Source of the DNA: Metridium senile
Taxonomy: Eukaryota > Cnidaria > Anthozoa > Actiniaria > Metridiidae
Reading direction: 5' to 3'
DNA: 64,000 nucleotides
Assembly (NCBI GenBank): GCA_949775045.1
Contig: OX459108.1
Coordinates: forward strand, 14,345,711 to 14,409,710
The notes beneath the pieces are model-generated. The model did no database searches. It was given only the letters and a program-made list of their open reading frames with translations, and had not been told where the DNA came from. Below, one piece after another: positions 24,901 to 37,877 of this stretch. Every line of letters begins with the position of its first letter. The stretch's first letter is position 1. A program made the position numbers and the translations under genes.

Positions 24901-26473
24901 TGGTAAGATAAGATTGACGACTGACTGATGATGGCAATCATGACATTTGATGATGATGACAATATCAATTTTGATGATGAGTATGATGACAGTGGTGATG
25001 ATAATGAAAATGATGATGACAACAATAACGATGTTAATGATAACACGAATGTGATGATGGTGACAACTGATGATAAAAGTTCATGAAGACTGATGATGAG
25101 GAGGACAATGATGATGATGATGACAGTGATGATAATGTGTGTGATGATGATGATGATGATGACCAACTACAATGATGATGATGACAGTGATGATAATGTG
25201 TGTGATGATGACCAACTACAATGATGATGATGACAGTGATGATAATGATATGTACAATGATGATGATGACCAACTACAATGATGATGATGACAGTGATGA
25301 TAATGATATGTACGATGATGATCATGACCATTTACAATGATGATGATGACAGTGATGATAATGATATGTACAATGATGATGATGACCATTTACAATGATG
25401 ATGATGACAGTGATGATAATGATATGTACGATGATGATCATGACCATTTACAATGATGATGATGACAGTGATGATAATGATATGTACGATGATGATGATG
25501 ACCATTTACAATGATGATGATGACAGTGATGATAATGATATGTATGATGATGATCATGACTGCAGTGATAATGATGATGATATCAACACTACAAGCCTCA
25601 CCTTTTCTCAATGACAGTGTTGCCACACAACTTACACACCATCTTAACAGGACCTTTCTGTAAACTCTTTCTTTCCTCCTCAATAATTTTTGAACCATCG
25701 CTGTCATTTGATGATAGATTCTGTGAGTTATTTATATGAAGTCTCATCTGCAGTTCTTTGTCTTGCACAATCGAGAGACCTTGGCAAGACATAGGATCCA
25801 CAGTGATATCTGCAATGAAAAGAAGGCATCACTTATAATAATTGTGTTGTTGATTATCATTGTTGATATCGATGTTTTTGGATGTTGTTGCACATGTTGT
25901 TGTTGTTTTGCTTTGGCGGGTTTTACACAATAACCATTGAAAATTCCACAAACAATATACGAAAAATCTAAACTTGAGGTAAAACAGAGAAGCAAATTAT
26001 CTTAAAACATAAATAAACTACATTTTTTGTGAACTCGATGATGGTGAATGAGCGCAATTACTATTACGTACAATCGTCATCAATCTTCGTCACAATAACT
26101 ACCATTGCACCATGTTAATAAATTGCATTAAAGAAGAATCGATGTTAAAGTTAAAGTTTTATATACATTGCCTGTTTAGAAAGGAGTAATTTAGTACAAA
26201 ATCGAAGTTGTTTTTACCTTGGAAAGAAACCAAAACATTGCCGATTCCGCATGTGTCTTTCTCATTCACGTGCTTTTGACTCGTGACTTCTCCACATTCC
26301 CGGCCACATTTTACAACAATATTACTGTGCGAAACTGTGATTTCTGTACTTTTTGACTTTCCACACGGTTTCCCTGTGGTCTCTTTGTCTTTTAGGGTCT
26401 TTAGACTCACTACCAGTTGAAGGACTTCAATGTTTTTACGTATGTCAGCCCATACAAGGGCTTCGGCAGCCAT
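21693..26473 (-). CDS. UBE3D (E3 ubiquitin ligase E3D / Ipa1-like), eight exons
   Basis: UBE3D proteins are HECT-like E3 ligases that bind the E2 UBCH10. The yeast relative Ipa1 and animal UBE3D support mRNA 3'-end processing via CPSF73. Exons, all in frame: 26218-26473, 25602-25809, 24693-24894, 23937-24079, 23406-23526, 22774-22888, 22270-22333, 21693-21930 (or 21807-21930). Total 448 codons if the last frame is read to its TGA, 411 if the GTAAGT at 21806 is a donor; human is 389. Recognised features: M-A-A start, CxxC pair KLCGN, RVLELPSEQW, SENDCFLGSYFIMVN, CxxC pair KCHRC, KVLYKILLNSTNKEL, and LQLLLILTSSTYSIPP near the C terminus. It is convergent with MDN1 and divergent from the linker gene. 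Confidence 0.93.
22270..22333 (-). CDS. UBE3D exon 7
   Basis: 64 bases, acceptor CATTACAG, donor GTGAGT, phase 1 to 2. Encodes TTSHGMKVLYKILLNSTNKE; human UBE3D has ALKVLYQ and RNKEL at this point. Short, but the match and phase are convincing. Confidence 0.9.
22774..22888 (-). CDS. UBE3D exon 6
   Basis: Acceptor TTGTTTCAG, donor GTAAAG, phase 0 to 1. Encodes LWILNADAAVITN followed by a variable Asn/His-rich stretch ending NNDDPTR. The strand segment ILNADAAVITN is typical of the family's HECT-like fold. Confidence 0.9.
23143..23326. mobile_element. MITE with CAGTGG ends (copy 3, diverged)
   Basis: TACAGTGGTACCTTTTTAAA at the left and AGAGGTACTACTGTA at the right, with inner CCTCTATTAAGCGGCCAC blocks. 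It is the AT-richer branch of the CAGTGGAACC family, inside UBE3D intron 5. Confidence 0.75.
23406..23526 (-). CDS. UBE3D exon 5
   Basis: Acceptor CCTTTAG, donor GTAGGT, phase 2 to 0, 40 residues (SYTTEVYLSKLLQAKLQGRV, NFKFLVKGTSQNGESKAYAL). No individual motif is diagnostic; position and phase support it. A second GTATGA donor four bases on would break frame. Confidence 0.88.
23937..24079 (-). CDS. UBE3D exon 4: second CxxC
   Basis: Acceptor ATCCCTTAG, donor GTGAGT, phase 0 to 2. Encodes GETEIKCHRCTTPIGDIV then MRDDGTGETQ, corresponding to human CKRCKVMLGETV. The cysteine pair C-H-R-C probably coordinates metal together with the pair in exon 2. Confidence 0.93.
24290..24609. mobile_element. 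MITE, TATACACCTA family (copy 3)
   Basis: 320 bases in UBE3D intron 3. Left TATACACCTAGCTAATTCAA, right TTTTTTGAATTAGGTGTAT, with imperfect inverted arms of about 90 bases (CGACCGAAAGGAACTATGG against CCACAGTTCCTTTCGG). Confidence 0.85.
24693..24894 (-). CDS. UBE3D exon 3: ENDCF motif
   Basis: Acceptor CCATTGCAG, donor GTGTGT, phase 2 to 0, 67 residues. QFKRVLELPSEQWQQ and SFSPSENDCFLGSYFIMVNA match human LRVLPLPSENW and QENDCFIGDSFFLVN, the strongest identification of this gene. Confidence 0.96.
24940..25565 (-). repeat. GAT-rich array with 59-bp minisatellite
   Basis: Imperfect GAT/GAC on the plus strand. From about 25165, roughly seven copies of a 59-base unit containing ACAATGATGATGATGACAGT and ATGATATGTAC. 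Fills UBE3D intron 2. Confidence 0.9.
25602..25809 (-). CDS. UBE3D exon 2: first CxxC
   Basis: Acceptor TTCATTGCAG, donor GTGAGG, phase 1 to 2, about 69 residues. Ends KMVCKLCGNTVIEK, equivalent to human FYCQSCGEVIIKDR. The N-terminal half (DITVDPMSCQGLSIVQDKEL) is the less conserved beta-rich region. Confidence 0.95.
26218..26473 (-). CDS. UBE3D exon 1 with start codon
   Basis: The start is the ATG in AAAATGGCTG at 26473, a strong Kozak context; the frame upstream has no ATG. Encodes MAAEALVWADIRKNIEVLQL, Lys/Thr-rich middle and CGIGNVLVSFQ, with donor GTAAAA and phase 1 out. The MAA start and leucine-rich first helix agree with human UBE3D. Confidence 0.9.
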
Positions 26474-28388
26474 TTTGGATTCACTCAGCACGCGAGTGAT
26501 ATTGAATCAGCTGTTGGGCTTCCTGTGTGTCACGCATTTCGGACTTGAACAACAATTACAACTTCTTCACTTCATTTGCATAAATCACAAATCTTCTACT
26601 TTAATAAGTGAGATTAACCTTCGAAGTTTGATTTTTCTATAGGATTTAGTTTGATTGTAGTATTAGCTCAGTTTTATCTCGCTCTAGTACCATTTTATGC
26701 TATGAGAACAACGTAACGCCATTGTTGTTAAGATGTTACTCGATTCTTCGTTGCGAAGCGATGTAGCCATGTGCAGTGCAAATGGACGGCCTTAGGGGAG
26801 TAAAGCAACATGCAGACATCACCAAGACTTTCTGTTCTCCATGAATTGCACCCTGAATGTTGTAAGTAAAGTAATTTTAACGTACAAATTTGCTCACTCC
26901 CTTGAGTTCGGCTAGAGTTCAAACCGAATCTCGTTTTGGCTGGCTCAGGTTTGCAGATAACACCACTTAGTAAAATGTAAACTTTAGATTGATTTGACAT
27001 TTTATTTTTAAAGCTGGAAGTCGATTTTGCAACCGAGAAGTTGACGTTCTCTGTACAAAGTCTTTGGAAACGCAGCGTTTGTTTATTTGTAAGTATTACT
27101 AACAGTTATCATTCTGTTTTTGGCGCGTTTCTGTTAGGTCTTTCAGCCATTATTTTGTTAACTTATGTCAATAACATATCTAGATCGTCTACATGCTTGT
27201 ATTTTTGAGATATTTTAGTTGCTAACCACTACAAAAAGATAACTTTCAAAGTATCTAGGATAGATTGAAACACAAATTCTTGAATACCAACTGTGAAACT
27301 CTGTTTAAACATTGTAATCCGGAAACTTTATACATCGACTATACATTTGAAAAAAAAAATTGTAAACATTTTGAGAATTTTTATATTGAAAATTCATTTA
27401 AGATTAATTGTACTTAATATTTTTTTATAAAAGTGTACAAGTTTTTAAAGTAAATGATTTTTTTTACAAAATTATATTTTTTATATTTTGTACAAATTGT
27501 CCAAAAATATTCAAAATGCTTTGTACAATTTCCAGACAATTTCTATTTACTTTTTGTGCTGTTAAATGCCTTTTCCCATCGAAAGTAAATCAAAGTTAAC
27601 AATTAGTAATCCATTTTCGATTTAAATCTGTTAGAATGTCACCTTTAATTTGAGTTACATGTGACCTTTTGAACTTTTATGTTAAGACATCACAGCAACG
27701 CGCCTACCGCGCAGTCAGAACCACTTTTTGGCGGGAACCAAATTCTATTTTAAAACTATATTGCATTTTTATTATTAGTTATTATTATTATTAAGTTTTT
27801 GACTTTTAGGGATTCTTTTTGGGAAGTTTGTGCAAAGTATATGACTAAAAACTATCTTTTAGAGCATTTTTTTGTATCAATTTTTAATATCACCAATAAA
27901 TCAGTCATCAATTTTTTTTTACGTTTTTTGCGGGTTTTTTTTCGCACACTTTTGAATTCCATTTTATAAAGTTTCAACTGTGACTCGTATAGTGATTTCT
28001 TCTCAACTTTTTGGGTTAAAAAAGTATTTTACTGTACTAGGTATGTTGTTTTACAAAGCGAAGCCGTTTCGTATTGATTTTTTGTAAGAAACTTGCTGCG
28101 CGCTTTTGTCGTTCACTGTACCCTTCATTCTGTTGCAGTGACTGTCTCATTCAACATTTCGTTACACTTTGGTGACCTTGTCACGGTCCCGTTTATCTAT
28201 TTACATCTGGATTCGTCGAACTAGCCAAACATAAGCCATTCTATTGTTGGATGATGCGTAAAGCAGTGTTTACGAACATTTACATAGTTGAGTATGAACT
28301 CAACCACGCGCATCAAATTCCATACGAAGTAAACGCATAGACTATGACCCTTTGCTAAGTAAACTTGTGCTGTATTTGTGGGGCTAAT
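26474..28388. other. Divergent intergenic region between UBE3D and the linker gene
   Basis: Nearly 2 kb holding both promoters. AT-rich; I see no repeat array, no MITE and no exon with recognisable content. A 90-codon minus-strand open frame at 26728-27000 resembles nothing known and has no splice support. Confidence 0.6.
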
Positions 28389-28470
28389 ATGGCAGATAGT
28401 ACTCCTTTTTCAAGGAAAGATAAGACCAGAGAGTCTGCTGAATTTTCTGAAAAAATACGGAACCGTACAG
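28389..28470 (+). CDS. Linker gene exon 1 (start)
   Basis: ATG at 28389 opens MADSTPFSRKDKTRESAEFS; donor GTATGA, phase 1. It is chosen because its single leftover G combines with exon 2 to give D-E-R-E-V-I-H-K-K-T-F, exactly the pre-CH1 sequence type. Separated from exon 2 by a 5.2 kb intron; an alternative first exon elsewhere cannot be excluded. Confidence 0.8.
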
Positions 28471-31149
28471 GTATGATTTGAATTCATTTAAATCCCAACT
28501 TGTGGTGAGCATAATTGTCTGCAAAGTTTGTGAATGTAAGGCGCTTTTTATCATCTCTAATGCATGCTCATTGTTGTTACCACACTTGTTCTAATCGCTT
28601 TCATTAATTGTTAGAATTATAATTATGAACGAAGGAAAATTCTCGCTTGTGCTTTTGTTAGATTGGTTAGTAAATGCTGTCGTTGTCTATTGACTTATCT
28701 AATTGTTAGAATCATTTCTGTCGAGGGAGTCAATGACACTTGAAATGGCCATTGGTTGCTAGTTGCGGTAAACTAACAGCGAGCGGTCTTCGTCAGCCGC
28801 AATAGTTTAATACTCCATCTTTTACCTAAGATTTTAATCTTTCTTGTGTTGCAAAGTTTGTATTTTTTGTTAGTTATCTGTAATTTATTCGTGAAGTGGT
28901 ATCATAAGTCTTCTTTGTAAACGTAACATTTGACTTTTTGACATTGAAGGATATCGTTTAGCGACTAGTGTCTGTCGTGATATTTCACCTATAAAGTTCA
29001 CTTCAACTTAGATACAGAATAGATTATTTCAGACGAATAAAACACAAAAACCGGAGTTATGTTTAACAAAAACGCGCAGAAAAATCTCTATAAAAACGCT
29101 AAATTTTAATTGCTATGACTACAAGTTAGCGATAAACTTCGCAATATCACAATGAATGAATAAAGTTCACTTCAACTTAGATACAGAATAGATTATTTAA
29201 TAATGATAATAATATAGACGAATAAAACACCATAACCGGAGCTACGATTATTAAAAACGCGCAGAAAAATCTCTATAAAAAAAACTAAATCTTAATTGCT
29301 ATGACTACTAGATTAGCGATAAACTTCGCGAAGATGTAAAATTGAAATTATTTTTACTCGAACGTGTTAATTGATATTAGTTTTGCTGTGAAACTGTTAA
29401 GTACAAATCCGTGAAATGCATTTTGTTTAAAACACCAAAACACCAAAATACACTGAAAACACTCGAGTTTAGAGTCATAATTGCAACATAATTTTTTTTC
29501 CGGCCGTTTTTGAGAGAAATACGTACAATTTGAAATGTTCAATTTCCAAAAATGACCATTCCTTAAATAAATAAAACCTATATTTGCATTACAAATTTAC
29601 TTTTTGCAACGACTTTTGAACATAATAATTTTATTTCTTATGATAACAAAGATTTCAAAGTTTATATGAGTATTATCTTTTAATTTTCGGCAAATTTTCC
29701 AGAAATAAGATTTTCAAAATTAAAAGAGCATTTCAATTTCACAGCTATATAATATCAAAAGTTAAAATGCTAATTTTGATTCCAATTTTGACATTTTTGT
29801 TCCACGACATTGGTTACGCGTGTTGTGTTTGTCTGATTATTAGAATAATAGAAATACTTTAGAATACTTGAAATTTTTAGATATTTTATCAAAACGTTTA
29901 GGTTCTCTTTATGACCAAAAACGAACGAAAAAAACAGAAATATTTATGTGTAATCAATTTTCCCTGTAGCTTTTTCATCTTAATATTTTTAGTTTTTTGT
30001 AGTTTGCTTTTTGAAAAGTTTTAATTATTTATTGTGTTTTATCAAAATGTTAGCAACAGGAACTGCACGCTGTGAATTAGAACAACGGAAAAAGATGAAT
30101 ATTCGATCGTTCTGTTTTTCTCTCTTTCTTCCAAAATGCTCAATATTTGATCCTATACTTTGTCGTTAACTGAAGGTCCAAACTGGTTATTAAGACAAAA
30201 TATTTTAGAATTAAAATACGACGACTCCATACCGCGATACAATAGTTTTTAGTTTCTTAATGAGTTTTGGCCTGTAGGTAAAGTATCTCATAATCTTGTT
30301 AAAGGGATATCCAACAGACTACTGGCAGGTTGTCTCATGTAAATCATTTCCCTGCCATCCAGACAGTGTCTTGCTCTCAAGACATATATTATTACATCGG
30401 TAACATACAAATAAGGTTTTAGGCTCAATGATGTTTAATTTGTGTACATTGCATAATGCATGGCTTTAATTTGTTTCCTTTTTTCAATATTTCTGTCGAA
30501 TTTTGTTTTTTCATATCTCCTTCCTTCGTTCCCTCTTTCCTTCCTTCTTTTCTTTCCTCTTTCCTTCCTTCTTTTTTCCTTAATTAGTTCCTTCCTTCCT
30601 TCCGATCCTTCTTTCCTTCTTTCTTTTATTCATCACTTCTTTCCATCCTACTTCTTTATTTACTATATTCTTCCTTCCGTTCTTCCTTCTAAAGTTCTCT
30701 TTACAATGTCGAGGTCGTCAGTGTTAATCTGAGTAGTCATTGGCTAAATACATTGGGACGTTAAAAAGCCGTGATTTATTTTATTCATCAGTTCATTCAT
30801 TTATTTATTAATTCATTTATTTATTTTGCTTATTTATATATTTATCTTTTATTTTATTTGTTTATTTATTTATTTATTAATTAACGTATTTATTTATTTA
30901 TTTATCTATTTACTTATTTATTTATTCATTCATTTATTTATTTACCTTACTATTTATTTATTTATTTATTTATTCATTCATTTATTTATTTATTTATCTA
31001 CTTATTTATTTATTTATTCATTCATTCATTTATTTATTTATTTATTCATTCATTCATTCATTCATTTATTTATTTATTTATTTATTTATTCATTCATTTA
31101 TTTATTCATTCATTCATTTATTTATTCATTTATTTATTCATTCATTCAT

Positions 31150-31188
<39 letters not shown>

Positions 31189-33476
31189 CTTATTTATTTA
31201 CTTATCAATTAATTTATTTATTTAATTACTTAATATTTGTATATTTATTAATGTATGTATTTATTTGTCATACTGAGCCATAATATATTTTCTTACATAG
31301 TATAACATATCATCATAAATATTTATCATTCATCTTGAAGAGTTAAATTGACGAGCATGTAATGATCTTCATTAATATTATTCCTATCGTTCGTTATATA
31401 AATTCAAAATAACCATGTGCTATTAACCTATCGCCAAAAATATGATTTAACCTACCACCAAAAATATGTACTGGCGGAGAAAATACAAGTACCTTCGACA
31501 TAGGATAGGGATCAAAGGTATTCTATAAAATATAAGCATATTATTATTATTCCTAGTGCACCAGCAGTGAAGTCCGATCCAAACACAAACTGTTATCTTT
31601 AAACGATTTTAATTGCTGGTTAAGATAATATCTAATTTTTATTATTTAACTAATTAAGGAAACATAAGTTTCTTTTTAGATATATACTAGATAAACGATT
31701 CAATTCTGAGTTCACCAATAAAATGGATATTTTCATTCATTCATTATTTTATAGCACTACTCGGTGTAGAGAAATACACAAGTAATGTGTATAACTAGAA
31801 ACACTAGAAACTATAGAGAGTTCTTTATCTTGTAGTTGTCATTTGTCATTTGTACCAGAGAGTTTCTTCATCTAGTATTTGTATTTATCATTTGTACCAG
31901 AGAGTTCTTGATCTAGTATTTGTATTTATCATTTGTACCAGAGTTTCTTGATCTATATAGTATTTGTATTTATCATTTGTACCAGAGAGTTTCTTCAGTG
32001 ATCTATATAGTATCAGTTGTATTTATCATTTGTACTACGTCTATGTTCGTTATTCTCGTTTACTCACAAACCGTCAGAAAATAGAAACTTTATAGAAAAT
32101 AACCTCTGGTACCCAGGGTATAATGGCATTGTTCCCACGTCGTTCTCATTTCAAAGAAACTACTACGTTTTAAATACTATATAAACAAGCGTTTCGTTCC
32201 GTTTTATGTACATGATGAAACTATATAAACATTTGCATGTTACATGTCGCGTTAATACTCAGTAAAAAACATTTGCGTTCAAAAGTAGGGAATTGAGCAC
32301 ACGCCCTTGAAATTATACTAAGATAATACTATATTAAAAACATATACAAGTGTCTGATATAATTAGCTAAACGTTTCTCCTTCCTCTGATGTAAACACGG
32401 CAGCTTATGTTGTTGATATGCTAAGAACGTTATCAATATTACGCGTGTCATACAAGTGATTAATGAGTGTCGTGGCTCAGTGAAGGCACGCGAATCTTAA
32501 CGTGCGTAAACGTACTGAAACGCACGACATCTTAATAATAATAATAATATTATTTATTACTTATATTGCGCGATTTTACATGTTAATATGATCAAATGCG
32601 CATGCGTGAAAATGGTCTCTTGCGTGAACAAGAGAGAATTTATCTTGTGCATGTCTCATTTGCTTTAACCATTTCTTTCTTTTTGCATGGGTATATCCAT
32701 GGATATCACATATAATCCTTTTTAAGTATTGTTTGTGTACTTATTATTGTTTATAGTTTCATATCAAAGATAGAAGGCGTAGCGGCATCCTTTTCATTCG
32801 GGAAGGGAAAAGAAAAGGAATAACCTTTTTCTTAATTTACATTCATTAAAAGTATTTTCTTGCATCTATTTTTGTCGCCAAGTACACATGTTCGCGTAAA
32901 TATTTTTGATGGATGTTGGGTACCATAGCGCGGGATTTTTTTTCCTTTTAACTTTTTCTTGTGTTCTTTTTCTTTTGCAGTTTTTCTTTTCCCCCCTCAG
33001 TTTTCACAGGTTTAAATTAGTCTGAGAAACTGATAAATGGAAACTAGCGAGTAAACTAGTATAGGTTGTGTCGGTGTTTGATTTAAACGATAGGTAATAG
33101 AATGAAATTTGTAACACCGTAAAATATAGAAATAGAAAACTAGCGAGTAAACTAGTATAGGCTGCGTCGTTGTTTGATATAAATGATATAGGTAATAGAA
33201 TGAAATTTGTAACACCGTAAAAAATAGAAATAGAAACTAGAGAGTAAACTAGTATATGCTGCGTCGTTGTTTGATATAAATGATATAGGTAATAGAATGA
33301 AATCTGTAACACCGTAAGAAATAGAAACTAGCGAGTAAACTAGTATAGGATGCGTCGGTGTTTGATATAAACGATAGGTAATATAATGAAATTTGTAAAC
33401 ACCGTAAAAAATGTCAACTTAACTTTACTGACGTTTCGAGCTTTAGCCCTTCGTCCGAAACGTTTCGCGGGGGGGA

Positions 33477-33507
<31 letters not shown>

Positions 33508-35663
33508 AAAGAACGTCCATTTACTCAGGCTAAGGTTCAAGTTCTATTGTTAAAAATTTGTCGATAAAAGGATAAATTATTAAAATTAAAATTTCAAGAA
33601 CTGTACTCGAAACACTGTCAACAAAGCAATTAATCCTATAATGATATACCATGCGTCATGCTGACAGACAACTCATTTGTATTCTAGACGAACGAGAAGT
33701 TATTCACAAGAAAACATTCACAAAATGGATGAACAACAAGTTAGCAAAGGTATGAAATTAAAATATATTTAATTAAATTTAAAATATATATTAAAAAAAT
33801 TCCCAACTGGTAATGCATGGTATAGTCTCCCCCGCAGTAGTCTCCCCCGCAGTAGTCTCCCCCGCAGTAGTCTCCCTCGCAGAAGTCTCCCTCGCAGTAG
33901 TCTCCCTCGCAGTAGTCTCCCTCGAGACTACCCCCGCAGCCGTTTTTAGTCTCGTTCCACTCCCCTACGCGGTCTAAAAACGGCTGCGGGGGAGACTATG
34001 CATGGTAGATTGTTTGTATAAAATGAAGCGCTTTTATTCCGTGACATGTTCAATGGATGTCTTGACATAAAGTGACAACACATTTTAATAACGTACTGCG
34101 CTGGATAGCCGCTGGCCATAGATTGCCTGTATAGCCATTTGTCCCTCTACCCCTCTTTGTCTGACAAACCAATCCAAAAAAAGAGTTAAATTTTCATTTT
34201 AAATTTGTACTGAGTTCATGATGCAAATACTTCCTTTCTCTACCCCTCTTAGGCGGACAAGCCAGTCCATATAAAGGACCTGATAGAAGATCTACGAGAC
34301 GGTCACGTGCTTCTTACATTACTGGAAACACTGTTATCTATAAAACTGCCGAGAGAGAAAGGAAAAATGCGATTGCATAAACTGACGAATATCAAAATTG
34401 TATTTGAACAGCTGGAGCAAAATGGAGTAAGTGATTATAGTGGTGTTCGGTCGTTGTTGTTGTTGTTACTGTTGTTGTTGTTGTTGTAGTTGTGATTGTG
34501 ATTGTTGCTGCTGTTGTCGTTGTTGATAGTGTCGTTAGTGCTGGCATTATCACTGTTATAGTTGTTACGGTTGTTGTCGTTGATGTTGTCGTTGTTGTTG
34601 CTGTTGTTGTTAGTGTTGGTATTGTTGCTGTTGTTTCTGCTATTGTTGTTGTTGCTGTTACGCTTGTTGTTGTTGATGTTGATGTCGTTAAGGTTGTCGT
34701 TGTTATTTTTGTTGTTGCTGTTGTTGTTATTGTTGTTGATACTGTTGTTGCTGTTGCTATTGTTGTTGTTGTTGTTGATACTATTGTTGCGGTCGTTGTT
34801 GATTTGCTGCTATTGGTTGTTGATATTCATGTCGTTACGGTTGTAATGTTGTAATGGTTATTATTGTTGTTGTTGTTGATAATGAGGTTGTAATGGTTGT
34901 TGTTGTGGTCTTGTTACTGTTTATATAGTGATGTTGTGGATGCTGTACTGATTCTCCTTATCTTATTCCAGGTCAAAATAGTTGGTATCAATAGCGGTGA
35001 TATAGTGGATGGTATGTCACGGCCTATCCTTGGTTTGGTATGGAGTATCATTCTACGATTCCAGGTAGCTCACCATGCAGGATAAAAACTTTTTTTGGAG
35101 CTCCAGATCGATTGCTTTACAAACTATGATATGCTGTGATAATGAATGCGATAAAAAGACAACTTTAAAAACTGAACAAATTATTTCTCCATAAATATGG
35201 TAAATATCGACGAAAAATTATCGAGACAAAGTCGAGGTTATTATTCACTCACATTTACTGAGCCTGAGTAGAATAATTGTTTCAATTTAAATAGAAAGGT
35301 GATTATGTAAAAAAAATTGCAAGCAGTCTCTTTTTAAGAATATTTTTATCTTAATTAAGCGCGCGAAACGCTATATTATCGAAAAATATAGTCCCAAGTT
35401 CAGCCTGCGTATCTGTACTAAAATATCTTTAGTAAGACAAATGCGAATATCAGCTGTCTTTTATTTCCAGGTACATGAGCTGTTCCATGACGAGAATACT
35501 AATGCTAAGACTAAAGACTTTCATGTCGAGAAGAGGCTACTGAGTTGGTGTCAGGATGTTTTAGATGGGTAAATATCCATAACTACCAGGCATTGACATT
35601 ATTATTACACTCATCATCAATATCAGTATCATCCCCGACACCACCATCATTATCACCATCAAT

Positions 35664-35704
<41 letters not shown>

Positions 35705-35887
35705 TTCATCAGTACCATATAATCATTGTAAACAATAGCTGTATCGTCATCATCATCATCATTGCTATCATTATCATCTTTACCGTCACTATCATTAATT
35801 TATTGTCATCATAATTATTATCATCACTCTGCATCATCATCATCATCATGTCATCAGTACCATATTATCAATGTAAACAATAGCTGT

Positions 35888-35918
<31 letters not shown>

Positions 35919-37846
35919 ACATCATTGCTATCATTATCATCTTTACCATCACTTCATAACCGTCTCATTCTCTTCTTTAGTTATGAGGATATTATCAAAC
36001 TAAAAGACTTCACTGTCGGTTGGAGGAATGGCCTGGCTTTCAACGCTATGATTCATTCACACAAGTAAGTTAGCTTACGTAAAGTATAGGAAATCGCACG
36101 ATCTTGAGTACGATTTGCAATTTATAGGTACGAGTGTTGTTTTGAAAGTATTGCATATACGAGAAGATCGTGCGATTTGTGATTTATCTGTTCATAATAT
36201 ACTGAAAAACATAATTGGTACTCTGCAGAGTACAATTTGCGATATATAATTTTACTCTTCTCGTCCAATCAGAATCGAGTAATTTTGTACAGTATATAAG
36301 TTTAAAGAAATCCACTTATTTTTTTTCTGTAATTTACCCTTGTGTATTGAGACATCAATTTGTATGAAATATAGTTTTTCCTTCCTTGATATTTATTTAT
36401 TTTAGTAGTGAGTATTTATGGTAAGAATTCAACGTGCGATTAATTATTATTTTCTCGTCATGAGGCTTGAGTACTGATATTTATTTTCCTCTATACGTTT
36501 GTTGCATTATTTAGTACTTCTGATAAGAGTTCAACGTGTGGTAAATTGTCTTTTTTTTTTCTTGTCAACAGGCCTGAGTTGTTCGAGTTTGATGATCTTG
36601 TTGGTAAAGATAACAAAGCCAACCTACAGCATGCTTTCAACGTGGCACAGAACGAGTTTAACGTCGATCCACTCCTTGAACCAAGTGGTATGTATGTTAA
36701 TTAGTAAAGCCCACATGCAAGACTGAATGATGCCTGATGGAGGTGTCTGTAAATAAATCGTACAGTTTCGAGTTCTTCGCGGCTGAGGACAAGCCTCCGC
36801 GATAGCAAATAGGTCCTTTTGTATCTAGTTTAGCCTGTGATAAGGCAAGTAGTGCAAACATGCATGACTGAATGAAATGATGCTTGATGGAGGTGTACAT
36901 GTCTGTAAATACACCATACAGTTTTGAATTTTTTGCTGCTGAGGATAAGCGCTAACCTCGATAGCAAATATGTCCTTTTGTATTTAGTACAGTCCGTGTT
37001 AAGACAAGGAATGCAAACGTCAACAAACAATAGAAATACCAAGGGTTTTATCTCTTCCGTTTGACTATTTTACCTACAATCAACACAGCCTGTGGTAATC
37101 CAAGGAATGCACTCACCAACAGACAATACAAATAAAACGGGGTTTTTCTCTACTCTTTAACTAATTAACCTACATGTGCAATCGACTCTAAGCTTTAGCA
37201 ACGAAGATCTTGAGACTGGAGTAACGTCCCTCTTTAAAGGGATTTCATGGCAGCCATGTTTGTGAGCAAGTACAAAAGAAAAATTTTGAATGAGAAGATT
37301 TCAATTTCCTTGAGAAAAAAGCTCCATTTTATGACTACCAACATGAAATCACCATGAAATCACTACATTGGTAATTGAGTAGAGTAAATGATACGTATTT
37401 GCTATGGTTACCGTTGTACCTTATAGATATCGACGTCCCTCAGCCAGACAAGAAACTCATCATGATGTACTTAACAAGTATGTACGATGTACTAAAACAC
37501 TACGAACCGACCAGAGACAGGAAGAACAAGAAACTTAAGGTTAGCCATTCATTACTTTTATCATAGGTGTCATCATTGTTATTGTATATTAATTATTAGT
37601 ATTAATTATCATCATTATCATTATCGACGTTATTGTTATCATCGTCATCGTCACACATCATCGCCATCGTTAGTATCATCGTATCATTTATCATTTTTAT
37701 CACATGACCATAATAACATTCACCATCATCCCAGTTTTCATCATCATCATTATCATCATGAATCATTGCCATTATTATTATCATCACCATCGTCATCATC
37801 ATCACAATCACCATCATCCTAATCATCCGATTATCATCACCACCAC

Positions 37847-37877
<31 letters not shown>

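Noticed and set aside
24615..25166. 183-codon minus-strand frame as one protein
   Set aside because: Its second half is UBE3D exon 3, but the first half is the antisense of a GAT array; the exon acceptor at 24894/24895 separates them.
26728..27000. 90-codon minus-strand frame upstream of UBE3D
   Set aside because: Not recognisable, no conserved motif and no splice partner; probably chance in the divergent intergenic region.
30826..31212. Phe/Ile/Leu-rich frame as a membrane protein
   Set aside because: (TTTA)n/(TTCA)n repeat translation; the same composition appears in the 47304-47650 and 60376-61106 frames.
34492..34854. Val-rich frame continuing from exon 3 as coding read-through
   Set aside because: It is a (GTT)n-type array after a strong GTAAGT donor; the next CH1 exon joins in frame at 34972.
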